DNA from: Caecibacter massiliensis
GTDB taxonomy: Bacteria; Bacillota; Negativicutes; Veillonellales; Megasphaeraceae
Assembly (NCBI GenBank): GCA_900095875.1
Contig: LT608311.1
Span: 248,001-312,000, forward strand
DNA length: 64,000 nt
Direction: 5' to 3'
Of the stretch, positions 1 to 8,273 are shown one piece after another. The translations under genes were made by a program, and so were the position numbers. Every line of letters begins with the position of its first letter. Position 1 is the stretch's first letter. The notes under the pieces are model-generated. The model worked only from the letters and a program-made list of their open reading frames with translations. It made no database searches and was not told the DNA's origin.

Positions 1-339
1 ATACTTCTTCATGAGATTCTTGGCAAATACTTTGGACCCTTCCATCTGGGCCGCCGCCTTATTGGGGCCAAAAACGGCAATGCCTTTTTTCTGGCATACA
101 TCGGCAATGCCTTCTGTCAGCGGTACTTCGGGACCTACAACGATCATGTCTATGCCTTTTTCTACGGCAAAATCGGCAATGCGGTCCAGTTCTTCCACCC
201 CGATGGGCACACATTCTGCTATAGAAGCCATGGCATCGCTGCCAGGCAGGGCATACACTTTGTCTACGCTCGGACTCTGGGCCAGTTTCCAAGCCAGGGT
301 ATGTTCACGGCCACCGCCGCCAATAACGGCTACGTTCAT
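1..339 (-). CDS. purD: Phosphoribosylamine-glycine ligase (GAR synthetase), N-terminal part only
   Basis: Second step of de novo purine synthesis: ATP-dependent joining of glycine to phosphoribosylamine in the cytosol. Reading from the ATG at 339, the first 113 residues show the N-terminal Rossmann-like segment typical of PurD ([13 protein letters not shown], then VVGPEVPL and FGPNKAAAQMEGSK). The gene runs off the left edge, so the ATP-grasp domain is outside the window. Its start codon shares one base with the stop codon of the upstream purH fragment (TGATG), which suggests coupled translation as the last visible gene of the pur operon. Confidence 0.95.
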   Translation of the reverse strand, partial: MNVAVIGGGGREHTLAWKLAQSPSVDKVYALPGSDAMASIAECVPIGVEELDRIADFAVEKGIDMIVVGPEVPLTEGIADVCQKKGIAVFGPNKAAAQMEGSKVFAKNLMKKY

Positions 340-944
340 CAGTCAGCCGCCCCCTTTTCGACCTGTTCCGACAGGTAGGCCGCAATCGCGGTATCATACT
401 GGGCCGTATGCTGGAAGGCTTCCCGTGCCAGTTCCAGGCGGTAGGCGTCGGTAAATTCCCCGTCTTTTTTCAGGATATCGATGATTTCGCCATACTTGGC
501 CGGATTGGTGACGATGGCGACGTATTTGTTGTTTTTAGCCGATGCCCGGACCATGCAGGGACCGCCGATATCGATGTTTTCAATCGCTTCTGCCAGGGTA
601 ACGCCCGGTTTGGCAATCGTCTGCTGGAAGGGATACAGATTGACGACGACCAGATCGATGGGGGTAATGCCATGATCTTTCATATCCTGGACGTGGGACG
701 GGTTATCGCGGACGGCCAGAATGGCACCGTGAATCTTCGGATGAAGCGTCTTGACACGGCCATCCATCATTTCGGGGAAACCCGTTACGTCCTGTACTGC
801 CATGACAGGCACACCTGCTTCTTTTAATGTCCGCATGGTGCCGCCTGTCGAAATAATTTCAATACCCAGATCTGCCAGGGCTTTGCCCAGTTCAACAATC
901 CCCGTTTTATCAGATACACTGAGAAGCGCGCGTTTTACCTTCAT
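339..944 (-). CDS. purH: Stand-alone IMP cyclohydrolase (PurH N-terminal domain)
   Basis: Catalyses the last step of IMP synthesis, closing the ring of FAICAR. About 201 residues, covering only the MGS-like cyclohydrolase domain: [50 protein letters not shown]. Bifunctional PurH is usually about 510 residues; here the reading frame ends with a clean stop after the domain and purD follows at once, so the AICAR transformylase half is absent from this locus. It looks like a natural single-domain form rather than a frameshift, since no transformylase sequence follows. The start was taken at the second of two adjacent ATGs, 7 bases from AGGAGG; the first ATG (947) is also possible. Confidence 0.92.
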   Translation of the reverse strand: MKVKRALLSVSDKTGIVELGKALADLGIEIISTGGTMRTLKEAGVPVMAVQDVTGFPEMMDGRVKTLHPKIHGAILAVRDNPSHVQDMKDHGITPIDLVVVNLYPFQQTIAKPGVTLAEAIENIDIGGPCMVRASAKNNKYVAIVTNPAKYGEIIDILKKDGEFTDAYRLELAREAFQHTAQYDTAIAAYLSEQVEKGAAD

Positions 945-956
945 CATGATTCCTCC

Positions 957-1571
957 TTAACCCTGAGTGCCACGAACGACGTTACCATCGATTGTCAATT
1001 TATCATCACAGAAAAGCTGTACGGCCCGGACGTAGGTCGGATGTTCCTTTGTCAGTATCCGGGCTGCCAGTGTATCTTCCGTGTCATCTTCCAGTACGGG
1101 AACGGCCGACTGCAGGATAATCGGCCCGGCATCCATGTCGGGAACGACGAAATGGACCGTACACCCGGCAATCTTGACGCCGGCTGCCACAGCCTGTCCC
1201 TGGGCGTGAAGGCCACGGAAGCTGGGCAGCAGTGCCGGATGGATATTGATAATCTTATGTTCATAATGAGAAATGAAATCACTGCTCAGCAGGCGCATGA
1301 ATCCTGCCAGGCAGATGACATCAGCCGCATACGGTGCAATGGCATCGAGGATATACTGTTCGAATGCCTGTTTGCTGTCAAAGGATTTGCGGTCGGCGAC
1401 GATGACGGGAACACCCCAGGATTTTGCCTTGTCGATGCAGGCTGCCCCGGGAATATCCGTTACGAGAGCCTTGATTTCGGCATTGATCGTGCCATTTTCT
1501 ACGGCTTCATGAAGTGCTTCCGCATTGGAACCGCGTCCGGAAGCAAAAATGACCATCCGTTTTTTAGTCAT
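957..1571 (-). CDS. purN: Phosphoribosylglycinamide formyltransferase
   Basis: Third step of purine synthesis: transfers a formyl group from 10-formyltetrahydrofolate to GAR. 204 residues, the normal length. The N-terminus FASGRGSNAEAL is the phosphate-binding loop, NIHPALLPSFRG carries the catalytic Asn/His region, and the segment HFVVPDMDAGPI holds the catalytic Asp. Its ATG overlaps the end of purM by 8 bases, and purH follows after a 12-base gap, so it sits in the middle of the pur operon. Confidence 0.96.
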   Translation of the reverse strand: MTKKRMVIFASGRGSNAEALHEAVENGTINAEIKALVTDIPGAACIDKAKSWGVPVIVADRKSFDSKQAFEQYILDAIAPYAADVICLAGFMRLLSSDFISHYEHKIINIHPALLPSFRGLHAQGQAVAAGVKIAGCTVHFVVPDMDAGPIILQSAVPVLEDDTEDTLAARILTKEHPTYVRAVQLFCDDKLTIDGNVVRGTQG

Positions 1572-2625
1572 CGAAAGCGCCTCCCTTGAGAGTTACGCGG
1601 ACATCGCTCTGAACGGCCCTGCCGATGACATAGGCCTTTTCGCCGCGGCTGGACAGATTTTCCAGTACGGCATCGGCTTCTTCAGGAGAAACGATCATGA
1701 TCATGCCGATACCCATGTTGAAGGTACGGTACATTTCTTCCCTGGCCACGCCGCCCCATTTCTGCAGCAGGCCGAAAATCGGGAGCTGCGGCCACGATGT
1801 CACGTCGATTTCTACGCCGATTCCCTTGGGAAGGACGCGGGGGATATTTTCATAAAAACCGCCGCCGGTGATATGTACCATGCCTTTGACGTTAAAGTTG
1901 CGGATGATCGGCAGGCACGGACGGGGATAGAGACGGGTCGGCGTAAGCAGGCATTCACCGATGGTCATGCCCAGTTCGTCGACGTACTGATCCAGTTTCA
2001 TGTTCTGCCGTTCCAGTACGATTTTGCGTACCAGTGAAAAGCCATTGGAATGAACGCCTGTAGACGGAAGGCCGATGAGTACATCGCCAGCCTGTATGGT
2101 TTCCCCGGTAATCACCTTGTCGCGGTCTACGATGCCGACGCCAAATCCGGCCAGATCATAGTCGTCTTTGGCATAAAAGCCGGCCATTTCGGCCGTTTCC
2201 CCACCGAGGAGGGCACAGCCCGATTCTTCGCAGGCATGGGCGACGCCTTTGACGATGGTAGCGACCTGGACGGGGTCCAGTTTGCCGACAGCGATGTAAT
2301 CGAGGAAAAACAGCGGTTCGGCCCCCTGTACGAGGACGTCGTTGATGGACATGGCAACGCAGTCCTGGCCGACCGTATCATGTTTGTTCATCATGATGGC
2401 CAGGCGCAGCTTTGTCCCTACCCCATCGGTACCGCTGACCAGAATCGGTTTTTTTATCTTGCTGTCCATAAGGGAAAAGAGCCCGCCAAATCCGCCGAGG
2501 TCACCCAGTACTTCCGGACGGTATGTCGCCTTTACAGAGTCTTTCATGAGTTCTACGGCTTTATTGCCGGCATCGATATCTACGCCAGCATCGGCGTATG
2601 TTAAACCTTTTTTATTCGAGAGCAT
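1564..2625 (-). CDS. purM: Phosphoribosylformylglycinamidine cyclo-ligase (AIR synthetase)
   Basis: Fifth purine step: ATP-dependent cyclisation of FGAM to AIR. 353 residues with the PurM signatures YADAGVDIDAGN, GTDGVGTKL, DYIAVGKLDP and GGETAEM. The start was set at 2625, preceded by GGAAGGAG, rather than at an in-frame ATG six codons upstream. The chosen start overlaps the last 14 bases of purF, and its own end overlaps purN. Note that purL/purQ, which make its substrate, are not in the window. Confidence 0.96.
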   Translation of the reverse strand: MLSNKKGLTYADAGVDIDAGNKAVELMKDSVKATYRPEVLGDLGGFGGLFSLMDSKIKKPILVSGTDGVGTKLRLAIMMNKHDTVGQDCVAMSINDVLVQGAEPLFFLDYIAVGKLDPVQVATIVKGVAHACEESGCALLGGETAEMAGFYAKDDYDLAGFGVGIVDRDKVITGETIQAGDVLIGLPSTGVHSNGFSLVRKIVLERQNMKLDQYVDELGMTIGECLLTPTRLYPRPCLPIIRNFNVKGMVHITGGGFYENIPRVLPKGIGVEIDVTSWPQLPIFGLLQKWGGVAREEMYRTFNMGIGMIMIVSPEEADAVLENLSSRGEKAYVIGRAVQSDVRVTLKGGAFDD

Positions 2626-4030
2626 ATTTTTCTCCTTCCTCATTGGTCACAGGGATGTCAGTCGGATAGTCATTATTGAAGCAGGCAAGACAGAGGTCTT
2701 CTTTGGGGATCCCCGGGATTGCCCGGCACAGGCCGTCGATAGAAATGAAATGCAGCTTATCGACGCCGATATACTTGCGGATTTCTTCTACGCTCAGAGC
2801 GGATGCGATGAGTTCCTTGCGCACGGATGTATCGATGCCGTAGAAGCAGGAATACATGATGGGCGGTGCCGAAACGCACATATAGACTTCCCTAGCGCCG
2901 GCTTCGCGGAGCATCTTGCAGATGATGCCGCTGGTCGTGCCGCGGACAATGGAATCGTCTACCATGACGATGCGCTTGCCCTGTACGACCGATTTGACTA
3001 CGTTGAGCTTCATCCGTACGGCCAGTTCCCGTTCTTTCTGATTCGGCTTGATGAAGGTACGGCCCATGTAACGGTTCTTGATGAGGCCGTGATTGAAGGG
3101 GATACCCGATGCCATGGAATAGCCTATAGCCGCCGTATTACCGCTGTCGGGGACGGAAATGACCAGGTCCGCATCATACTGGGTTTCATTCCACATTTCC
3201 TTGCCCATATTGAGCCGTGCCTGATAAATATCCTGTCCGTCGATGACGCTGTCCGGACGGGCAAAATAGATATATTCGAAGGAACATACCTGTTTGCGGT
3301 CCGCCTTGCCATAGAAATAGGATTTGACGCCATCTTCGCTGATTTCCACGACTTCGCCGGGCTGTACGTCGCGGACGAACGTGGCTCCCAGGGCATCGAG
3401 GCCGCACGTTTCCGAGGCGATGACCCAGCCGCCGGTCGTCGTCCTGCCGATGCAAAGGGGACGGAATCCATAGGCATCGCGGATGCCATAGAGACGGTCT
3501 TTGGTCATGGCGACGATGGAGAAAGCCCCCTGGATGCGGTTCATGCTTTCTTTGATGCGTTCCACGATAGTATTCTGACGGCTGCGGCTGATGAGGTTGA
3601 CGATCAGTTCCGTATCCATCGTCGTCTGGAACGTCACGCCGCTGGCATCGAGTTCTTCCCGCAGTTCCCGCGTGTTGGTCAGATTGCCGTTATGGGCCAG
3701 CGCAATCTGGCCGAAGGAAGAATATACGGCCAGAGGCTGGATATTGCGGGGGTTGTTGGAACCCGTCGTCGAATACCGGACGTGACCGATACCGATGTGG
3801 CCGCCCAGATCTTCGGGGACACCTTTTTCAAATACCGTGCTGATCAGGCCCATGCCACGATACGTATGAATATCATGTCCATCGGTCAGGGCAATACCGC
3901 CGCTTTCCTGGCCGCGGTGCTGCAGGGCGAATAAGCCCCAGTACAGATATCGCGGTATATCCAGTGTTTTGTCAAAAATACCGATAACACCGCACTCTTC
4001 GTGCTGTTTGTCCCAAATCGAATCGTACAT
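2612..4030 (-). CDS. purF: Amidophosphoribosyltransferase
   Basis: Committing enzyme of purine synthesis: makes phosphoribosylamine from PRPP and glutamine. 472 residues. A short propeptide precedes the catalytic Cys in HEECGVIGIF, as in the Bacillus-type, self-processed, Fe-S containing class. The glutaminase part has RGQESGGI and GHVRYSTTG; the PRPP-binding loop is RIVMVDDSIVRGTT. Cysteines in KQVCSFEYIYF, MYSCFYGID and CLACFNNDYP fit the 4Fe-4S ligands. AGGAGG lies 10 bases before the ATG. It lies 54 bases downstream of purE. Confidence 0.97.
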   Translation of the reverse strand: MYDSIWDKQHEECGVIGIFDKTLDIPRYLYWGLFALQHRGQESGGIALTDGHDIHTYRGMGLISTVFEKGVPEDLGGHIGIGHVRYSTTGSNNPRNIQPLAVYSSFGQIALAHNGNLTNTRELREELDASGVTFQTTMDTELIVNLISRSRQNTIVERIKESMNRIQGAFSIVAMTKDRLYGIRDAYGFRPLCIGRTTTGGWVIASETCGLDALGATFVRDVQPGEVVEISEDGVKSYFYGKADRKQVCSFEYIYFARPDSVIDGQDIYQARLNMGKEMWNETQYDADLVISVPDSGNTAAIGYSMASGIPFNHGLIKNRYMGRTFIKPNQKERELAVRMKLNVVKSVVQGKRIVMVDDSIVRGTTSGIICKMLREAGAREVYMCVSAPPIMYSCFYGIDTSVRKELIASALSVEEIRKYIGVDKLHFISIDGLCRAIPGIPKEDLCLACFNNDYPTDIPVTNEEGEKYALE

Positions 4031-4084
4031 TATGAGGGAACCTCCTGTGTATGAAAATCTATCTATGGTAATAAGGGTCGTTCA

Positions 4085-4639
4085 CTATTTTTTAAATACC
4101 TGAAGTACCTGGCCGGCCGCATTGTTCAGTTTCGTCTTAACGGCGTCACTGGTCTTCAGCATCTGTTGCAGCTTGTCATTTTTTTCCATGACCTGACGGG
4201 TCATTTTTTCCCGGTAAGCCTTATACTTGGCAGCCAGTTCGGGATCACTGACAGCACCGATCTGGATGGCAAAAAGGGCGGCATTCTTTGCGCCGTTGAT
4301 GGCCATGGTGGCGACGGGCATTCCCGACGGCATCTGCACGATAGCCAGGAGTGCGTCCATCCCTTTCAGGCTGCCGCTTTCCAGCGGTACCCCGATAACC
4401 GGGAGGGTCGTATAACTGGCAATCACGCCGGGAAGGTGGGCAGCCATGCCGGCGCCGGCAATGATACAGCTCAGGCCCCTGTCCTGTGCTGTAGATGCAA
4501 ACTCCCGTACTTCGGCTGGTGTGCGATGGGCTGAAGCCAGAAGGACTTCACATTCCACACCAAATTCATTAAACAAATCAAAAGCCTTTTTCATTACGGG
4601 AATATCGGAATCGCTTCCCAGAACCAAACCGACTTTCAT
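4085..4639 (-). CDS. purE: N5-carboxyaminoimidazole ribonucleotide mutase
   Basis: Sixth purine step, moving the carboxyl group of N5-CAIR to give CAIR. First gene of the operon. 184 residues from the ATG at 4639, which has GAGGAGGGG just upstream. Class I PurE motifs: [42 protein letters not shown]. It is about 20 residues longer than typical PurE; the extra part is a charged, probably helical C-terminal tail ([19 protein letters not shown]) that I do not recognise. Expression is probably controlled through the leader described at 4640-4809. Confidence 0.96.
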   Translation of the reverse strand: MKVGLVLGSDSDIPVMKKAFDLFNEFGVECEVLLASAHRTPAEVREFASTAQDRGLSCIIAGAGMAAHLPGVIASYTTLPVIGVPLESGSLKGMDALLAIVQMPSGMPVATMAINGAKNAALFAIQIGAVSDPELAAKYKAYREKMTRQVMEKNDKLQQMLKTSDAVKTKLNNAAGQVLQVFKK

Positions 4640-4649
4640 TACTAACCCC

Positions 4650-4698
4650 TCCTCAGAAAACACAAAACCCAAAGGGGACATAATATCACCTTTGGGTT
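4650..4698 (-). terminator. Hairpin with U-rich tail between pur promoter and purE (possible attenuator)
   Basis: A perfect 10-bp stem pairs 4689-4698 with 4666-4675 around a 13-base loop, and is followed on the minus strand by a T-rich stretch (TTGTGTTTTCT). It lies after the transcription start and before the purE ribosome binding site, the place of an attenuator. The T tract is interrupted, so it may be a moderate terminator. Confidence 0.6.
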
Positions 4699-4704
4699 GT
4701 TCAC

Positions 4705-4770
4705 CTAGACATACGGGTAGCATGATACATGTACAAACCGTTTAAAACCAGCCCATAAACCTGTATACAT
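4705..4770 (-). CDS. Putative 21-residue leader peptide of the pur operon
   Basis: An ATG at 4770 is preceded by AAGGAG at a 7-base distance and opens a frame of 21 codons ending in TAG at 4705. The predicted peptide is MYTGLWAGFKR followed by FVHVSCYPYV. It sits between the pur promoter and the hairpin at 4666-4698. The 5' part of this ORF (GTAGCATG at its start) can pair with CATGCTAC near its 3' end, so ribosome position could change RNA folding. No run of one amino acid is evident. Whether it is translated is an inference from the SD and position; the codons could also simply be part of a structured leader. Confidence 0.4.
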   Translation of the reverse strand: MYTGLWAGFKRFVHVSCYPYV

Positions 4771-4815
4771 GCTACATCTCCTTATTACTATTGATTGCAC
4801 ATCAAATACAGTTTC

Positions 4816-4844
4816 ATTCTAACAAAAAGGGCGTAGCGTGTCAA
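4816..4844 (-). promoter_or_regulatory. Promoter of the pur operon
   Basis: On the minus strand TTGACA (4839-4844) and TAGAAT (4816-4821) are separated by exactly 17 bases. Transcription would start near 4809, giving a leader of about 170 nucleotides before purE. I see no purine riboswitch consensus in that leader. Confidence 0.85.
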
Positions 4845-4890
4845 TGAAAATGCTATAACTTGTGAATAATCGGGCATACCGCCCGGGCAT

Positions 4891-5610
4891 TTACAAAATC
4901 TTGGATAAAAATTCTTTCGTCCGTTCTTCTTTGGGATGGAAGAACAGGTCATCGGGTTTCCCTTCTTCCAGGATATACCCGCCATCGACGAAGAGGACGC
5001 GGTCGGCTACTTCGCGGGCAAAGCCCATTTCATGGGTAACGATGGCCATGGCCATCCCGTCGCGGGCCAGATCCTTGATGACGTCCAGAACTTCGCGGAC
5101 CATTTCCGGATCCAGGGCCGATGTCGGTTCGTCAAAGAGCATGAATTTCGGTTTCATAGCAAGGGCCCGGGCAATGGCCACACGCTGCTGCTGTCCGCCG
5201 GACAACGTTTCCGGATAGGCATCTTTCTTGTCTTCCAGCCCTACCTTGCGGAGCAGGTTGATGGCCGTATCCTGTGCTTCCTTTTTAGAGACATGACGGG
5301 TTTTCATAGGAGAAAGCATGATATTCTGCAGCACCGTCATATGCGGGAACAGGTTGAACCGCTGGAACACCATGCCGACTTCCTTGCGGATGTCGTTGAT
5401 ACTCTTGGCATCGCTCATGCTGATGCCATCGACGATGATTTCGCCTGCCGTCGGCTGTTCCAGATAATTGATGCAGCGCAGGATGGTGCTCTTGCCGGAT
5501 CCCGACGGCCCGATGATGACGACGACTTCCTTATCCTTGATTGTCAGATCAATGCCTTTCAGGACTTCATGGGTCCCGAAGCTTTTTTTCAGGCCTTTAA
5601 TTTCTATCAT
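4891..5610 (-). CDS. Polar amino acid ABC transporter ATP-binding protein
   Basis: ATPase of a GlnQ/ArtP-type importer, acting on the inner face of the cytoplasmic membrane. 239 residues with Walker [11 protein letters not shown]-loop [13 protein letters not shown], signature LSGGQQQR, Walker [13 protein letters not shown] and the switch His in [10 protein letters not shown]. The ATG at 5610 was preferred over a TTG three codons earlier because AGAGG sits about 10 bases before it. It overlaps the permease gene by 14 bases. No substrate-binding protein gene is adjacent, so the substrate cannot be named. Confidence 0.93.
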   Translation of the reverse strand: MIEIKGLKKSFGTHEVLKGIDLTIKDKEVVVIIGPSGSGKSTILRCINYLEQPTAGEIIVDGISMSDAKSINDIRKEVGMVFQRFNLFPHMTVLQNIMLSPMKTRHVSKKEAQDTAINLLRKVGLEDKKDAYPETLSGGQQQRVAIARALAMKPKFMLFDEPTSALDPEMVREVLDVIKDLARDGMAMAIVTHEMGFAREVADRVLFVDGGYILEEGKPDDLFFHPKEERTKEFLSKIL

Positions 5611-6262
5611 CTGTAGCAAACCTCTTTTCCAAGTAGCTGACCAGGCGTGCGATGCCCAGGGTCATAATCAGGTAAATAGCAGCGACGGTCATCCAGATTT
5701 CAAAGGAGCCATAGGTCTTGGCGATGATCAGCTGGCCGCGCCGTGTCAGTTCTTCAAAGCCGATAACGGAGACCAGCGACGTTTCTTTGGTCATAGAAAT
5801 AAATTCGTTGCCCAGTGGCGGAATGACGTGCTTGAACGCCTGTGGCAGGATGACATAGCGCATCGTCTGCCCCCAGGAAAGGCCGAGGGAACGACCGGCT
5901 TCCATCTGTCCCCGGTCTACGGACTGGATGCCGGCACGGAAGATTTCCGATACATAGGCACCGCTGTTAATCGAGCAGGCCGCCACCGCCGCGACAAAGG
6001 GGTTGATCCGTTCGCCGATGACCATAGGCAGGGCAAAATAAATGAGGAAAATCTGTACCAGCATAGGCGTACCGCGGATGACATTGACATAGCATACAGC
6101 GAGGATATTCAAGGCTTTCATATGGGACAGGCGGCAGATACTGGTGATAAGCCCTAATACCAGGCCGATACCGACTGCCATAGCCGTAATTTCAATCGTA
6201 ACAGCCGCGCCCTGCAGCAGCAGTGGGATGGAGTTCAGAATTAACTGAAAGTCAAAATTCAT
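5597..6262 (-). CDS. Polar amino acid ABC transporter permease
   Basis: Integral membrane subunit of the His/Glu/Gln/Arg permease family. 221 residues with about five hydrophobic helices, the N-terminal [15 protein letters not shown] region and the EAA loop [22 protein letters not shown]-like segment that contacts the ATPase. Start at 6262 with GGAG 8 bases upstream; a longer in-frame ATG three codons earlier lacks spacing. First gene of a two-gene operon with its own strong promoter. Confidence 0.93.
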   Translation of the reverse strand: MNFDFQLILNSIPLLLQGAAVTIEITAMAVGIGLVLGLITSICRLSHMKALNILAVCYVNVIRGTPMLVQIFLIYFALPMVIGERINPFVAAVAACSINSGAYVSEIFRAGIQSVDRGQMEAGRSLGLSWGQTMRYVILPQAFKHVIPPLGNEFISMTKETSLVSVIGFEELTRRGQLIIAKTYGSFEIWMTVAAIYLIMTLGIARLVSYLEKRFATDDRN

Positions 6263-6316
6263 GCCAAACACTCCTTCAAAAGAGTCAATAGGAAAGTAAA
6301 AATAAACACTGCTCCT

Positions 6317-6345
6317 ATTATAATTGCATTATTATACGTTGTCAA
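6317..6345 (-). promoter_or_regulatory. Promoter of the amino acid ABC transporter operon
   Basis: Minus strand TTGACA (6340-6345), 17-base spacer, TATAAT (6317-6322): a consensus housekeeping promoter about 55 bases before the permease start. Confidence 0.85.
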
Positions 6346-6406
6346 TCTCTTTTTATTCCTCTTCCTGACAATTTCCAGCAAATAGACATCGGTCCCGTCC
6401 AAATGG

Positions 6407-6436
6407 AAAAAAGGCGCCACCCCTGAGGATGACGCC
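6407..6436 (-). terminator. Terminator of the trmK-thiE operon
   Basis: A 10-bp stem (6427-6436 with 6413-6422, two or three G-T pairs) with a 4-base loop, followed by six T on the minus strand, 38 bases after the thiE stop. Confidence 0.85.
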
Positions 6437-6473
6437 CCGCTGCCTATGGCATATAGATATGTATTAATCGTCC

Positions 6474-7136
6474 TTATCCTTCCTGCGCTGCTTTAGAAAG
6501 GATATCTCTCATGTGACGGACAGCCGCACCGATATCGGGCTGCGAAATAATGGAACTGATCATGGCAAAGGAGCGGAATCCTTCTTTGTACAGATGTGCC
6601 ATGTTTTCCGGACCGACGCCGCCGATGCAGGTAAGGGGCATGTCGTTCTGGGTCAGGGCGTAACGGATGGCTTCATCACTGACTACATCGTTGGCATCCT
6701 TTTTCGACTGGGTCGGATACATGGGCCCGAATCCGACATAGTCGGCCCCGTCGGCAATGGCACCTTTTATTTCATCGATGGTATTCGTGGAAACGCCGAT
6801 GAGGACATCCGGGCCGGCCAGTCTGCGCACGAAGGAATAGGGTGCATCGTCCTGGCCGACGTGGATGCCGTCAGCACCACAGGCGATGGCCAGATCGACC
6901 GAGTCGTTCATGATGAAGGTGACGCCGGCTTTATGGCACATGGCCGCAATCTGGCTGGCTTCTGCATACTTTTCCCGCCAGGATTTATGCTTTTCCCGGT
7001 ACTGGATCACTTTGACGCCGGCGTCGATGACCTGTCGGGCCGTTTCTATATTTCCTCTGCCCAGGCACAGGGCTTCACCGAGGATGCAATAAATGGGTTC
7101 CGTTAAAAATTGATGCAGACTTTCTTCTCGTTTCAT
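6474..7136 (-). CDS. thiE: Thiamine phosphate synthase
   Basis: Joins hydroxymethylpyrimidine diphosphate to the thiazole phosphate to make thiamine phosphate. 220 residues, a TIM-barrel fold by family. Visible motifs: VIQYREK, FIMNDSVDLA, GADGIHVGQDD, GVSTNTIDEI, YVGFGPMYPT, CIGGVGPEN. It is the last gene of a three-gene unit with trmK and a Nif3-like gene, 18 bases after the latter. No TPP riboswitch is visible ahead of it or of the operon, so regulation by thiamine is not evident here. Confidence 0.93.
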   Translation of the reverse strand: MKREESLHQFLTEPIYCILGEALCLGRGNIETARQVIDAGVKVIQYREKHKSWREKYAEASQIAAMCHKAGVTFIMNDSVDLAIACGADGIHVGQDDAPYSFVRRLAGPDVLIGVSTNTIDEIKGAIADGADYVGFGPMYPTQSKKDANDVVSDEAIRYALTQNDMPLTCIGGVGPENMAHLYKEGFRSFAMISSIISQPDIGAAVRHMRDILSKAAQEG

Positions 7137-7154
7137 TCTTTCATTACTCCTCTC

Positions 7155-8273
7155 TTAACAATGGCCAAACATATCTTTCATCGTCGGGTCTGTCTGGAAA
7201 ACAACCTGCCAGCCCCGTTCTTTTGCGGCATTCTGCAGGCGCCGGGCCAGGACCGGGACAGAAATGACTTCCGTACCATAATGGCCGCCATCGGCAATGA
7301 CCAGTCCGCGCTTTACCGCGTCCTGTGCTTCGTGGTATTTCACATCGCCCGTCAGGTACAACTGGGCACCGGCAGCGGCGGCTTCGCCAATGAAAGACGC
7401 GCCGGCCCCTCCACAAAGGGCTACCTTTTCTACGATGATATCTTCCGGCCCGGCATAGGTGAGGATCTGGATGCCCAGGGCCCGCTTGATTTTCCGCAGG
7501 ACCATCCGTGCCGGTTCCAGTTGTGCCAGCTTTCCAATCCGCCCGATATAACAGGATTTCCCCTTATTGACCAGGGGATAGATATCAAAGGCCGGTTCTT
7601 CGTATGGATGAGCCATCCGTACGGCCGATAAAAGCAGATTCAGCCGGCTGGCAGGAATAATCGTTTCAATCCGGACTTCTTTCGTCCGTTCCAGTTTCCC
7701 TATATCGCCAATGAAGGGATGCGTCCCGGCCAGAGGCTTGAACTGCCCTTCTCCGTCTGAACTGAACATGCAATGGCTGTAATTCCCGATAAAACCGGCA
7801 CCGGCCTCTCCCAGTGCCATCCGCACGGCTTCAGCGTGGCTTTCCGGGACATATACGGCGAATTTGTACAGTGGATCCGTATGAACGGGAACCAGGCCCT
7901 GTATGTCCGTCAGTCCGATTTTCCGTGCCAGGATATCATTGATGCCGTGTTCGGCACTGTCCCAGTTCGTATGGGCGCTGTAGACGGAAATGTGATGGCT
8001 CAGCAATTTCTCATACATGAGCCCGTCATAGGTGTCCGTGCGCAGGGACGATAATTTCTGGAAAATAACCGGATGATGGCTGATAATCAGATTGATTTTA
8101 TTCTTTATCGCGTATTCCACCGTATCCATGGTCACATCCAGTGTTACCACCGCACTCTGGATTTCTTCCCGGGGACTGCCGACAAGCAGGCCCGGATTAT
8201 CCCATTTTTCCGCCAGGCAGGGCGGCGCAAAGGATTCCATGATGTTGATTATTTTACTGAGTTGTATCGACAT
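7155..8273 (-). CDS. Nif3/DUF34 family metal-binding protein
   Basis: 372 residues. The N-terminal and C-terminal thirds match the Nif3 (GTP cyclohydrolase I type 2-like) fold: CLAEKWDNPGLLVGSP at the start, IISHHPVIFQ with metal-binding His residues, and a C-terminal CGGAGASF...LTGDVKYHEA...DGGHYGTE. The middle contains a PII-like insert (KFAVYVPESHAEAVRMALGE and HPYEEPAFDIYPL), seen in the longer Gram-positive YqfO type. The start at 8273 has GGAGG 7 bases upstream. It overlaps trmK by 25 bases, a pairing (TrmK with YqfO) that is common in Firmicutes. The cellular role of the family is unsettled. Confidence 0.9.
   Translation of the reverse strand: MSIQLSKIINIMESFAPPCLAEKWDNPGLLVGSPREEIQSAVVTLDVTMDTVEYAIKNKINLIISHHPVIFQKLSSLRTDTYDGLMYEKLLSHHISVYSAHTNWDSAEHGINDILARKIGLTDIQGLVPVHTDPLYKFAVYVPESHAEAVRMALGEAGAGFIGNYSHCMFSSDGEGQFKPLAGTHPFIGDIGKLERTKEVRIETIIPASRLNLLLSAVRMAHPYEEPAFDIYPLVNKGKSCYIGRIGKLAQLEPARMVLRKIKRALGIQILTYAGPEDIIVEKVALCGGAGASFIGEAAAAGAQLYLTGDVKYHEAQDAVKRGLVIADGGHYGTEVISVPVLARRLQNAAKERGWQVVFQTDPTMKDMFGHC

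Noticed and set aside
2342-3934. 530-codon frame opposite purF
   Set aside because: purF is complete with all motifs; the opposite frame is a shadow without SD or domain.
4640-4809. Purine or ykkC-type riboswitch before purE
   Set aside because: I could not find the conserved purine-riboswitch core or the paired ykkC elements; only a CUAGG stretch is shared. A covariance search is needed to be sure.
7137-7154. TPP riboswitch before thiE
   Set aside because: Only 18 bases lie before thiE and no TPP core is seen before trmK either.
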